Assembly: GCF_001279695.1 (NCBI RefSeq)
Contig: NZ_LGDD01000177.1
Coordinates: 37,729 to 101,728, forward strand
Direction of reading: 5' to 3'
DNA length: 64,000 nt
Origin: Streptomyces sp. WM6378
Lineage (GTDB): Bacteria; Actinomycetota; Actinomycetes; Streptomycetales; Streptomycetaceae
Of the stretch, positions 53,709 to 61,236 are shown piece by piece. Both the position numbers and the translations under genes were made by a program. Each line of letters starts with the position of its first letter. Within the stretch, counting starts at the first letter, position 1. Under the pieces are notes generated by a model. The model was not told the origin of the DNA and did not search any database. It was given only the letters and a program-made list of their open reading frames with translations.

Positions 53709-53963
53709 ATGAGTACGCCCGACCGCAAGACCGCCGAGGTCCGCCGTCTCCTGGAGGGCGGCCCGCACCCGGCCGTACCGGCCGAACTGGCTACCCGGGC
53801 AACCGAGTTGGGCCTGCGCATGCTGCACCGCCGACGCCTGGTGCGCCGCACCCTGTGGGTGCTGCTCGCGGCTGCGGTGATCGTCTTTCTGGTGTGGGCG
53901 TCGATCGCCCAGCCCTGGGTGGCGCCGCCGTCCACGGTGACGCCACCCGTCGAAGGGCTCTAG
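53709..53963 (+). CDS. Small membrane protein beside the sigma-like gene
   Basis: 84 residues. A cytoplasmic helical N-terminus (DRKTAEVRRLLEGGPHPAVPAELATRATELGLRMLHRRR) is followed by one membrane helix (TLWVLLAAAVIVFLVWASIA) and a short Pro-rich outside tail. The arrangement next to a sigma-like gene recalls anti-sigma factors, but no zinc motif is present. Function is inferred. Confidence 0.7.
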   Translation: MSTPDRKTAEVRRLLEGGPHPAVPAELATRATELGLRMLHRRRLVRRTLWVLLAAAVIVFLVWASIAQPWVAPPSTVTPPVEGL

Positions 53964-53975
53964 GGGGATGTCCCC

Positions 53976-55130
53976 TTAACCCAGCGCCTGCTGAAGGTCG
54001 GCGAGGAGATCGTCCGCGTTCTCGATGCCCACCGAGACCCGAACGAGGTCCGCCGGGACCTCAAGCGCGGAGCCCGCGACGCTGGCGTGCGTCATGCGGC
54101 CCGGGTGCTCGATCAGCGACTCGACCCCGCCGAGGGACTCGCCGAGCGTGAACAGCTTCGTACGGTTGCAGACCTCGACCGCCGCCTCCTCGCCGCCCTC
54201 GACGCGGAAGGAGACCATGCCGCCGAAGGCACGCATCTGCTTGGCCGCGACGTCGTGCCCCGGGTGCTCGGGCAGCCCCGGGTACAGGACCTGGGTGACC
54301 TTGGCGTGCCGGGTCAGCATCTCGGCGACCTTGCCCGCGTTCTCGCTGTGCCGGTCCATGCGCACCGGCAGGGTCTTGATGCCGCGCAGCACCAGCCACG
54401 AGTCGAAGGGCCCGGCGACCGCGCCCATCGCGTTCTGGTGGTACGCCAACTCCTCGCCGATCTCCGCCGAGTTGGCGATCAGCGCGCCGCCCACGACGTC
54501 GGAGTGGCCGCCCATGTACTTGGTCAGCGAGTGCACGACGACGTCCGCGCCCAGCGACAGCGGCTGCTGGAGGTAGGGGCTCGCGAAGGTGTTGTCGACG
54601 ACGAGCTTGGCGCCCGCGTCCGCCGCCACCTGCGCCACGGCCGCGATGTCCGTGATCCCGAGCAGCGGGTTGGAGGGCGTCTCCACCCAGATGACCTTCG
54701 TACGGTCGGTGACGGCGGCCCGCACCGACGCCGGGTCCGAGGTGTCGGCGACCGACCACTCGACGCCCCAGCGCGAGACGACCTTCGCGAACAGGCGGAA
54801 CGTGCCGCCGTAGGCGTCGTTCGGGATCACGACGTGGTCGCCGGGGGCGAGCAGCGTACGCAGCAGGCAGTCCTCGGCGGCGAGACCGGACGCGAAGGCG
54901 AGGCCTCGGCGGCCGCCTTCGAGGGCCGCCAGGTTCTCTTCGAGGGCGGTCCGCGTCGGGTTCGCGCTGCGGCTGTACTCGTAGCCGCCGCGCAGGCCGC
55001 CCACGCCGTCCTGCTTGTAGGTGGAGACCTGGTAGATCGGGGGTACGACCGCACCGGTCAGCGGATCCGCGGTGTTCCCGGCGTGGATCGCGATGGTCTC
55101 GAAGCTCTTGTCGAGGTGCTCGTGGCTCAT
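53976..55130 (-). CDS. metB: Cystathionine gamma-synthase
   Basis: 384 residues. PLP lysine in HSLTKYMGGHSDVVGG, GYEYSRSANPTRTALEE, WVETPSNPLLGITDI and YPGLPEHPGHDVAAKQM. It belongs to the Cys/Met metabolism PLP family. The SLGGVESLIEHPGRMTHASV end is common to gamma-synthases and gamma-lyases, so a lyase activity cannot be excluded. ATG 55130 is the start; the very long open frame upstream is a shadow. Confidence 0.92.
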   Translation of the reverse strand: MSHEHLDKSFETIAIHAGNTADPLTGAVVPPIYQVSTYKQDGVGGLRGGYEYSRSANPTRTALEENLAALEGGRRGLAFASGLAAEDCLLRTLLAPGDHVVIPNDAYGGTFRLFAKVVSRWGVEWSVADTSDPASVRAAVTDRTKVIWVETPSNPLLGITDIAAVAQVAADAGAKLVVDNTFASPYLQQPLSLGADVVVHSLTKYMGGHSDVVGGALIANSAEIGEELAYHQNAMGAVAGPFDSWLVLRGIKTLPVRMDRHSENAGKVAEMLTRHAKVTQVLYPGLPEHPGHDVAAKQMRAFGGMVSFRVEGGEEAAVEVCNRTKLFTLGESLGGVESLIEHPGRMTHASVAGSALEVPADLVRVSVGIENADDLLADLQQALG

Positions 55131-55199
55131 GGTCCAGAGCCTAGTTCGTCGGCCCGCCGGGTTCGTCATATCCGGCCGCGGTCTGGTTCGCTGGAGGGC

Positions 55200-56309
55200 A
55201 TGGAGATTCTGTGGACCCTGCTCGCGCTGTGCATGCTCGTCGCGATCATCGGCCGGTTCGTGTTCCGCCGCGGCGGGGGCGGCATCCAGTTGTCCCGGCC
55301 CGGTGCGCCCGATGCCGCCGACCCGGCGGCGTACGGCTTCGCGCTCCAGGAGGAGCTCGACGTGCGCATGCCCGGGCCCGACCAGGATCTCCTCGACGTG
55401 CTCGCCGTCGTGCAGCAGACCCAGGACTGGAAGCCGGCCGCCCGCCTCCTCGCCGAGACCCCGAAGGAGGGCGAGCGGCGCTGGCAGCGCGTCCAGGCCT
55501 TCGCGGGCGCGGCTTCCCTGGAGCTCGCCCAGCGCCCGGGCGTCGGCGGGGCCTGGCTGCGCAAGTGGCGCTCCGAGGCGCCGAAGGACGCGGGGGCCGC
55601 GCAGGTGCACGCGGAGTTCCTGGTCCAGCAGGCCTGGCGGTCCTCGTCCGTCGGCCAGGACGACTTCCGCATCATCCTGGAGGAGGCCCGCACTGTGTGC
55701 GGCGAGGCCGCGCTGCTCGCGCCGGGCGACCCCGTCCCGTACATCACCGAACTCGCGGTGGCCCGCGGACTCGCCTACCCCCGCCCGGAGTTCGACCAGC
55801 TGTGGGCCAAGGTCATGGACCGCGCCCCGCACCACATGGGCGCGCACCTCGCGGCGCTGCACTACCACTGCGAGAAGTGGCACGGCTCGCGCACGCAGGC
55901 CGACGAGTTCGCGACGTCGGCGGCGGCCCGCGCCCCGCGCGGCTCCCTCCTCTCCGCGCTCCCCCTCTTCGCGGTGTACGAGCACGTCCCCGACGTCGTC
56001 ATGGTCAGCGACTTCTACCGCACGGCGGTGGTGAGCCGCGCCATGGAGGGCGCCCTGCACGCCGTCCACCAGGCCCGCCCCGACGACCCGGTCCTGCCCC
56101 AGGTCCGCCACCTCCTGGTCTTCTTCCTGGTGCGCGCCGAACGCTGGGCGGAGTCGATGGACCAGTTCGTCGCCCTGGACGGCTATGTGGGCGCCCTCCC
56201 CTGGACGGTCTCCGAGGACCCGGCGGCGGACTACACCCTGTGCCGGGCCCTGGCGGTGGCGGGCTACGAGGCGAACGGGGGCAGCCCTGCGACGCTGCGG
56301 CGGCCGTAG
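55200..56309 (+). CDS. Unknown membrane-anchored helical-repeat protein
   Basis: 369 residues. One N-terminal membrane helix (ILWTLLALCMLVAIIGRFVF) is followed by a cytoplasmic or external helical domain with TPR-like features (LLDVLAVVQQTQDWKPAARLLAE, AHLAALHYHCEKWHGSRTQADEFATSAAARAP). No catalytic motif was recognised. It is divergent from metB by 69 bases and precedes msrA by 159 bases. Confidence 0.8.
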   Translation: MEILWTLLALCMLVAIIGRFVFRRGGGGIQLSRPGAPDAADPAAYGFALQEELDVRMPGPDQDLLDVLAVVQQTQDWKPAARLLAETPKEGERRWQRVQAFAGAASLELAQRPGVGGAWLRKWRSEAPKDAGAAQVHAEFLVQQAWRSSSVGQDDFRIILEEARTVCGEAALLAPGDPVPYITELAVARGLAYPRPEFDQLWAKVMDRAPHHMGAHLAALHYHCEKWHGSRTQADEFATSAAARAPRGSLLSALPLFAVYEHVPDVVMVSDFYRTAVVSRAMEGALHAVHQARPDDPVLPQVRHLLVFFLVRAERWAESMDQFVALDGYVGALPWTVSEDPAADYTLCRALAVAGYEANGGSPATLRRP

Positions 56310-56314
56310 CGCGA

Positions 56315-56366
56315 GGCCGATTCGGGTGGCCGATTCGGGTGGCCGATTGGGGGGGCCGATTGGGGG
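56315..56366. repeat. Four tandem 13-base repeats, GGCCGATTCGGGT / GGCCGATTGGGGG
   Basis: Units at 56315-56327, 56328-56340 (identical), 56341-56353 and 56354-56366 (identical, C and T changed to G), followed by a G-run. They lie just after the unknown helical-repeat gene and before msrA. A short unstable repeat is likely; a role is not known. Confidence 0.7.
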
Positions 56367-56468
56367 GGGGCCGGAATCTCTCGGCCCGGCCGTACGTTCC
56401 GTAGAGGCACACACAGAGGGAGCCACTAGGCACCCACAGAGGGACCACACCTTTCCGAGGAGCCCCCG

Positions 56469-57131
56469 ATGATCTTCGGCCGCCGCACGCCCGAGCTGCC
56501 CACCCCCGAGCAGGCCCTCAAGGGACGCCCGGAGCCCGAATTCACCCTGCCGTCCCGGCACACGGTCCTGGGCAACCCGCTGGCGGGCCCGTACCCCGAG
56601 GGGCTTGAGGTCGCGGACTTCGGGATGGGCTGTTTCTGGGGCGCCGAGCGCAAGTTCTGGCAGACCCCGGGCGTCTGGACGACGCTGGCCGGCTACCAGG
56701 GCGGGAGCACGGTGAACCCGGCGTACGAGGAGGTCTGCTCGGGCCTGACGGGCCACACGGAGGCGGTCCGGGTGGTGTACGACCCCGCCCTCGTCTCCTA
56801 CGAGCAGCTCCTGAAGGTGTTCTGGGAGAACCACGACCCGACGCAGGGCTTCCGCCAGGGCAACGACGTGGGCACCCAGTACCGCTCGGCGATCTACACC
56901 CACACCCCCGCCCAGGCCGCCATCGCCAAGTCCTCCCGCGAGGCCTACCAGAAGGTCCTGACGGCCTCGGGCCACGGCACGATCACGACAGAGCTACTCC
57001 CGGCGGAGGGGCGCCCGTTTTACGCTGCGGAGCCTTATCACCAGCAGTACCTGGACAAGAACCCGGCGGGGTACTGCGGGATCGGGGGGACGGGGGTGTC
57101 CTGCCCGGTCGGCATTGCCGAGGCCGGCTGA
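56469..57131 (+). CDS. msrA: Peptide methionine sulfoxide reductase A
   Basis: 220 residues. Catalytic Cys55 in [10 protein letters not shown], with [32 protein letters not shown], and the resolving-Cys end [18 protein letters not shown]. It reduces methionine-S-sulfoxide in proteins and free methionine. The N-terminal extension of about 45 residues is typical of actinobacterial MsrA. ATG 56469 is preceded by CGAGGAG. Confidence 0.95.
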   Translation: MIFGRRTPELPTPEQALKGRPEPEFTLPSRHTVLGNPLAGPYPEGLEVADFGMGCFWGAERKFWQTPGVWTTLAGYQGGSTVNPAYEEVCSGLTGHTEAVRVVYDPALVSYEQLLKVFWENHDPTQGFRQGNDVGTQYRSAIYTHTPAQAAIAKSSREAYQKVLTASGHGTITTELLPAEGRPFYAAEPYHQQYLDKNPAGYCGIGGTGVSCPVGIAEAG

Positions 57132-57192
57132 TTCGCGTTGCGGGGTCGGCGGGTGTCGCCGTCGGCCCTGGCCGTGAGCCGAGGCGCGTCGT

Positions 57193-57214
57193 GTCCTCCG
57201 ACGCCCCGGAGGAC
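57193..57214 (+). terminator. Hairpin after msrA
   Basis: An 8-bp perfect stem (57193-57200 with 57207-57214) with a 6-base loop, about 60 bases after the msrA stop. A TTTCC-N6-GGAAA repeat follows at 57221-57236 and could be a separate regulatory site for the next gene group. Confidence 0.45.
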
Positions 57215-57314
57215 GACTCGTTTCCTGTTCTGGAAAGAACCGGCGCTTGACCTGGCCGCAAGCGGCTCGGGAGCATCGAACGCGACACGCTGCACCGACG
57301 TGTGGGGGCCAAGA

Positions 57315-57521
57315 ATGCTGCGGAAGCTGTCCGGTGACCCGGAGTGCAGGAACGGAACGTGCCCGACGCTGTGGGGCACCGAGGACGCCACGGACTACGT
57401 GGTCCAGGGCTACGTCATTACCGACCCCGAGCGGCTGGCGCAGCTCGATCTGCCAGAGGGCGAGACCGCCGTCGTGGTCCCGGCCGCAGTGCTGGAGGAG
57501 TACTTCCGTGCTCAGCGGTGA
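57315..57521 (+). CDS. Small CPTL-motif protein of the XRE/DUF6879 module
   Basis: 68 residues. It has the pattern MLRKLSGDPECRNGTCPTLWGT followed by DYVVQGYVITDPERLAQLDLPEGETAVVVP, a small beta-rich protein with two Cys (Cys11 and 16). Homologous short genes regularly precede DUF6879 genes in Streptomyces. Function unknown. The stop overlaps the DUF6879 start by 14 bases. Confidence 0.75.
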   Translation: MLRKLSGDPECRNGTCPTLWGTEDATDYVVQGYVITDPERLAQLDLPEGETAVVVPAAVLEEYFRAQR

Positions 57522-58017
57522 GGAGTTCAGCCGTCTCTTCGAGACTTTCGAGCGGACCGCCTTCCGTTTGGAGACGCTCTCCGTCTACAGCGTGGAGGAG
57601 GAGCGCGAGGAGTTCGAACGCTTCCTGGCCGACGGGGACATGGGCCCTGACTGGGACGACAACCCTTGGGTGCGGTCGATGACCGACAAGGGCAAGCAGG
57701 TCTCGCGCGTCCATGTGCTGAGCTCTCCGCTGACCGACTACCTGCGGTACGAACTCGCCGCCTACCCGGGCAACATCACGGCCGGCGAGACCATCGGCAT
57801 CATCGACCGGGCCGAGCAAGACGTGACCAACCTGCCTGATCACGACTTCTGGTTGTTCGACGACCAGAAGGTGTACCGGATGCACTACACACCCGATGGC
57901 GCGTTCATCGGCGCCGAACTGCTTCCTGCCCACAGACTTGCCGAGTACCAGGGCTACCGGGACCGCGCCTTGGCCGCAGCGGTCGCGTTCGCGGACTACT
58001 GGGAGCGGCACCGCTGA
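57508..58017 (+). CDS. DUF6879 family protein
   Basis: 169 residues. GTG 57508 has GGAGGAG seven bases upstream. Features: FSRLFETFERTAFRLETLSVYSVEEEREEFERFLADG, then a beta-rich centre (VSRVHVLSSPLTDYLRYELAAYPGNITAGETIGII) and DHDFWLFDDQKVYRMHYTPDGAFIGAELL. Members sit next to XRE regulators; some related proteins are proposed toxin-like partners of the regulator. Its stop overlaps the next start as CTGA. Confidence 0.85.
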   Translation: MLSGEEFSRLFETFERTAFRLETLSVYSVEEEREEFERFLADGDMGPDWDDNPWVRSMTDKGKQVSRVHVLSSPLTDYLRYELAAYPGNITAGETIGIIDRAEQDVTNLPDHDFWLFDDQKVYRMHYTPDGAFIGAELLPAHRLAEYQGYRDRALAAAVAFADYWERHR

Positions 58018-58847
58018 CCAACGACTCGATCGGGAAAGCCCTGCGGGCACTGCGCGACGCATCCGGACTCACGGGTGACTCGGTGGCCCGCAGGGCTTCC
58101 ATGTCTGCCGGGAAGCTGTCGAAGATCGAGACCGGCAAGGTGCGACCGACCGTCCAGGACGTGGACCTGGTCCTCACCGCCATTGGCGTGAGCCAGGAGG
58201 TCAAGGAAGAGTTCCTGGCGACAGCCCGCGCCGAAGCCACCGAAGCCACCGCCTGGCGCCTGCTGCGTCGCACGGGCCCGTGGAAGCACCAGAAGACCAT
58301 CCGCGCCATCGAGGCCGGCACCACCACGCTCAGACTCTTCCAAGGCCAGCTCGTCCCCGGACTCCTCCAGACACCCGAGTACGCCTCTGCCGTCTTCGCC
58401 CTGCCTCCGGCCCTGCCGGAGGACACCAGGGCCAAGACCGTGGCGGCCCGCCTCGAACGGCAGTCCGTCCTCTACGAGCCAGGCCGGCACTTCTGTTTCC
58501 TGATCTGCGAGCACGTACTCCGGTGGCGTATCAGCGAGCCCGTGATCATGGCGCTCCAGTTGGACCGGCTCGTGTCCGTGTCCAGGTTGCCCAACGTCTC
58601 GCTCGGTGTCCTGCCGTCCGACCGCCGGATGCCGGACTTCCCCATGACCTGCTTCAGCCTGCACGACGACCGGCTCGTCATCGTGGAAACGTTCCACTCC
58701 GAGGTCACCACCCGCGACCCGAAGGACGTCGAGCTCTACCTCGACACCTTCGAGCGGTTCGCCGCGGTGGCGGTCTACGGCGATGCCATGAGAGCCCTGG
58801 TCGAGGGCGTCCGGGACAGATTCTTGCCCCAACAGGAAAGGCCCTAG
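58014..58847 (+). CDS. XRE-family regulator with DUF5753 domain
   Basis: 277 residues if CTG 58014 is used. That gives a complete HTH (IGKALRALRDASGLTGDSVARRASMSAGKLSKIETGKVRP) with GGGAG eight bases upstream and a CTGA overlap with DUF6879. The only other starts, such as GTG 58083, delete the first HTH helices. The DUF5753 domain follows (TTTLRLFQGQLVPGLLQTPEYASAVFA, EHVLRWRISEPVIMALQLDRLVSV). It is a putative regulator or antitoxin for the module. Confidence 0.82.
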   Translation: MTNDSIGKALRALRDASGLTGDSVARRASMSAGKLSKIETGKVRPTVQDVDLVLTAIGVSQEVKEEFLATARAEATEATAWRLLRRTGPWKHQKTIRAIEAGTTTLRLFQGQLVPGLLQTPEYASAVFALPPALPEDTRAKTVAARLERQSVLYEPGRHFCFLICEHVLRWRISEPVIMALQLDRLVSVSRLPNVSLGVLPSDRRMPDFPMTCFSLHDDRLVIVETFHSEVTTRDPKDVELYLDTFERFAAVAVYGDAMRALVEGVRDRFLPQQERP

Positions 58848-58906
58848 AACGAGTTGCCCACCGGGTGAAGCATCAGTGCTGCCGACACCCGAGGGAAGGA
58901 ATCCCA

Positions 58907-59110
58907 GTGAGCAGCCCCAGCACCACGATGGACCCGCCGGTCCAACTGTCCCTTCCCCGCACACCCCCCGCACCTGAGCCGGGTTGCGGTGTCTGCGCCG
59001 CCCTCGCGCAGCAGCGCACGGCGGCGTACGGCGCCGGGGACCTGTCCGCCGTCTCGGACTGCAACGTCGAGTTGGCCTCGCACCCCAAGAAGCACCTCGG
59101 GGGGCGGTAG
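58907..59110 (+). CDS. Small CxxC protein (first paralogue)
   Basis: 67 residues. GTG 58907 follows AAGGA. The sequence contains QLSLPRTPPAPEPGCGVCAAL and AAYGAGDLSAVSDCNVELASHPKKH. The CxxC pair and conserved DLSAVxDxxVE block recur in the gene at 59510. The family is not recognised by name. It overlaps the next gene by one base (TAGTG). Confidence 0.75.
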   Translation: MSSPSTTMDPPVQLSLPRTPPAPEPGCGVCAALAQQRTAAYGAGDLSAVSDCNVELASHPKKHLGGR

Positions 59111-59343
59111 TGGAAATGCAAGCATGGCGTGATGCGTGGACCCGGGCCGAGGGCGCCTGTAACGCACTCACGGAGGTGCTGGAGGCGCTCGGATTCCCTG
59201 AGCCCGTGCGGGCTGCGATCCGCCCCCAGGTGCACTACCGGGGCACCGCTCAGGTGCACGTCGGCGTGATCGACGCCGGTCGTGTCGAGGAGTTGGCCGC
59301 TGCGCTGCGCAGGTCGGTCGAACTGCGGCCTCCGGCAAGGTGA
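59110..59343 (+). CDS. Small helical protein in the XRE/DUF6879 module
   Basis: 77 residues. GTG 59110 is coupled to the preceding stop (TAGTG). Predicted two-part structure: helix (AWRDAWTRAEGACNALTEVLEALGFP) then strand-rich GTAQVHVGVIDAGRVEELAAAL. No recognised family. Likely co-expressed with the CxxC protein before it. Confidence 0.7.
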   Translation: MEMQAWRDAWTRAEGACNALTEVLEALGFPEPVRAAIRPQVHYRGTAQVHVGVIDAGRVEELAAALRRSVELRPPAR

Positions 59344-59509
59344 GGGCCCGCTCCCGTCTCACGGTCGGGCACCTCCTGGCCCGCTTCGTAAGGCGACCGG
59401 CTGTCGGCCAGGGTCCGTTCGGGGGAGTCCGAGCGGTTCCTGGCGTACGGGGGTGCGGGTTCGGGTGAATTGCTGGGGACATCAGCAATCGGCCTGACAG
59501 GCGGTAGGC

Positions 59510-59710
59510 GTGAGCAATCCGAGGACGACCATGGGGGACCCCGTACATCTGGCGCTGCCGCATGCGCCGCCCCAGCCCGCTCAGGGCTGTGCGGTGTGCG
59601 CGGAGTTGGCCGGGCTGCGGCGGGCGGCTCGGGCGCGGGGGGACCTTTCGGCGGTCACCGATGCCGATGTGGAGATCCGGCACCACCCTCATCAGGCCCG
59701 GCGGCGCTGA
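59510..59710 (+). CDS. Small CxxC protein (second paralogue)
   Basis: 66 residues, clearly related to the 58907 product: TTMGDPVHLALPHAPPQPAQGCAVCAEL and RGDLSAVTDADVEIRHHPHQA. It starts 166 bases after the preceding gene and could belong to the same transcript or be a lone duplicate. Function unknown. Confidence 0.7.
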   Translation: MSNPRTTMGDPVHLALPHAPPQPAQGCAVCAELAGLRRAARARGDLSAVTDADVEIRHHPHQARRR

Positions 59711-59876
59711 CCCCGTCGACGAACCCCGGGTCGGCCCGGCCGCCGGACCAGGATCGGGTCCGCGCCGGCCGCCGGGTGGAGCAGCGTCCGAGTACGTCGA
59801 GCGCCGGCCAGCCTCCGCCGGCCGGCAGCCCGATATTCGCTGGTCACACCCCGCCCCGCCGGGCCACGCTTCCCCC

Positions 59877-60497
59877 ATGGAAGCCAGGGAAGCCACAGAA
59901 GCCACGGAAGGCGCGCACGACCGCACCCCCACCCCGCCCCGCCAGCAGATCCGCGCGCTGCACACCGAGTCGACGGTCACCGTCTACCAGGCGTACGACC
60001 CGGCGCTCGGGCTGCCCGCCGCGCGCGAGGGGCGGTTTCCGGCGGCCTGGAAGCGGGAGCGGATGACCTGGGTCAAGCCGTCGTTCCTGTGGATGATGTA
60101 CCGCTCGGGGTGGGGCACGAAGGACGGGCAGCGCACCGTGCTCGCCGTCGAGATCCGGCGGGACGGGTTCGACTGGGCGCTCGATCACGCCTGCCTTTCG
60201 CATTACGTACGCGAGCTGCACGGCGAACCGGCCGACTGGAAGCGGGAGTTGAGGCAGGCGCCCGCCCGGGTGCAGTGGGACCCCGAGCGGGATCTGCGGC
60301 TTCAGCCGCTGCCGTGCCGCTCGCTGCAGCTCGGCCTCGCCGGGGAGGCCGTGCGGCGGTACGCGGACGAGTGGATCGTCGGCATCCAAGACGTGACCCC
60401 GCTCGCGCACCGCGTCCACGCGCTCGTGCGGGACGGTCAACTCGGCGCAGCCCAAGCCCTGTTGCCCGACGAGCGGGTCTATCCCCGGGCCGGGTAG
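59877..60497 (+). CDS. DUF4291 family protein
   Basis: 206 residues. Family signatures: RQQIRALHTESTVTVYQAYDPALG, RMTWVKPSFLWMMYRSGWGTK, VLAVEIRRDGFDWALDHACLS, VQWDPERDLRLQPLPCRSLQLGL. Function unknown. The N-terminal 20 residues are repetitive (EAREATEATEG). It ends one base before the end of the convergent GntR gene. Confidence 0.88.
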   Translation: MEAREATEATEGAHDRTPTPPRQQIRALHTESTVTVYQAYDPALGLPAAREGRFPAAWKRERMTWVKPSFLWMMYRSGWGTKDGQRTVLAVEIRRDGFDWALDHACLSHYVRELHGEPADWKRELRQAPARVQWDPERDLRLQPLPCRSLQLGLAGEAVRRYADEWIVGIQDVTPLAHRVHALVRDGQLGAAQALLPDERVYPRAG

Positions 60498-60498
60498 C

Positions 60499-61179
60499 TC
60501 ATTCCAGTTCCGCCCAGATCTCGTACGAGATCTCCGCCGCCCGGTCCGCGTCCCGCGCCTCGCACGCCGCGATCAGGTCCTCGTGGCGGGCGGCCGAGGC
60601 GCGGGCCGCCGTGCTGGAGAAGCGCTGGTGTTCCAGGCGGCGCAGCAGCGGGGTGTAGCGGGCCACCGTGTCGGCAAGGGGCTGGTTGCCGCTCGCCGCG
60701 ACCGGGACGGCGTGGAAGGCGTCGTCCGCGCTGATCGCCGCCGCGATGTCACCCGCGCCCACCGCTCGTACGAACTCCGCGTTCGCCGAGCGCATGCGGG
60801 CCAGGTGGTCCCGCTCCAGGCGCGGCAGGGCTTCGCGCACCGCGAGGGTGTGCATCGCGCCGACCACGGCGAGCGCGCCCCGGATCTCCTCGGCGACCAG
60901 CGGGGCGACCCGCGTGTAGCTCTGCGGTTTCGACACGACGAGGCGTTCCGTGGCGAGCCGGGCAAGGGCGTCACGGACCGGGGCGCGGGTGAGGCCGAGG
61001 CGGGCGGCGAGCTCGACGTCGCCGAGTTTCGCGCCGGGGGCGAGCTCGCCCGACACGATCGCGGCGAGCAGCGCCTCGTACGCGACATCGCGCAGCAGGC
61101 GGCGGGACGGCTCGGAGGCCGCGGCGGCGGGGGTGGCAGCGGGGGCGGGTGCTGGCTGATCTGCGGTCACAACTAACAT
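60499..61179 (-). CDS. GntR family (FCD domain) transcriptional regulator
   Basis: About 226 residues. Winged HTH (LLRDVAYEALLAAIVSGELAPGAKLGDVELAARLGLTRAPVRDALARLATERLVVSKPQ) plus a C-terminal FCD effector domain (HTLAVREALPRLERDHLARM, FHAVPVAASGNQPLADTV). Start ATG 61179 or GTG 61170; neither has a ribosome site, so a leaderless mRNA is possible. If 61179 is used, codon 2 is the rare TTA. Divergent from the transporter, it probably represses both through the palindrome at 61166. Confidence 0.88.
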   Translation of the reverse strand: MLVVTADQPAPAPAATPAAAASEPSRRLLRDVAYEALLAAIVSGELAPGAKLGDVELAARLGLTRAPVRDALARLATERLVVSKPQSYTRVAPLVAEEIRGALAVVGAMHTLAVREALPRLERDHLARMRSANAEFVRAVGAGDIAAAISADDAFHAVPVAASGNQPLADTVARYTPLLRRLEHQRFSSTAARASAARHEDLIAACEARDADRAAEISYEIWAELE

Positions 61180-61192
61180 TTTAGTTTGTGAC
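61166..61192. promoter_or_regulatory. GntR operator-like palindrome
   Basis: AACTAA (61171-61176) and TTAGTT (61181-61186) form a perfect 6-bp inverted repeat with a 4-base spacer, framed by GTCAC (61166) and GTGAC (61188). It covers the GntR start codons and lies 45-71 bases before the transporter gene. It is a likely autoregulatory site (inference from position). Confidence 0.65.
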
Positions 61193-61236
61193 CGAGTGCG
61201 GGAAGCCGCGAGGAGTACGAGGGGAGTGGTACGGCC

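Noticed and set aside
56315..56366. CRISPR-like array
   Set aside because: Units are only 13 bases and have no spacers, so this is a simple tandem repeat.
55131..56975. Long N-terminal extension of the cystathionine gamma-synthase frame
   Set aside because: It is antisense to the unknown helical-repeat gene and msrA; the family N-terminus begins at ATG 55130.
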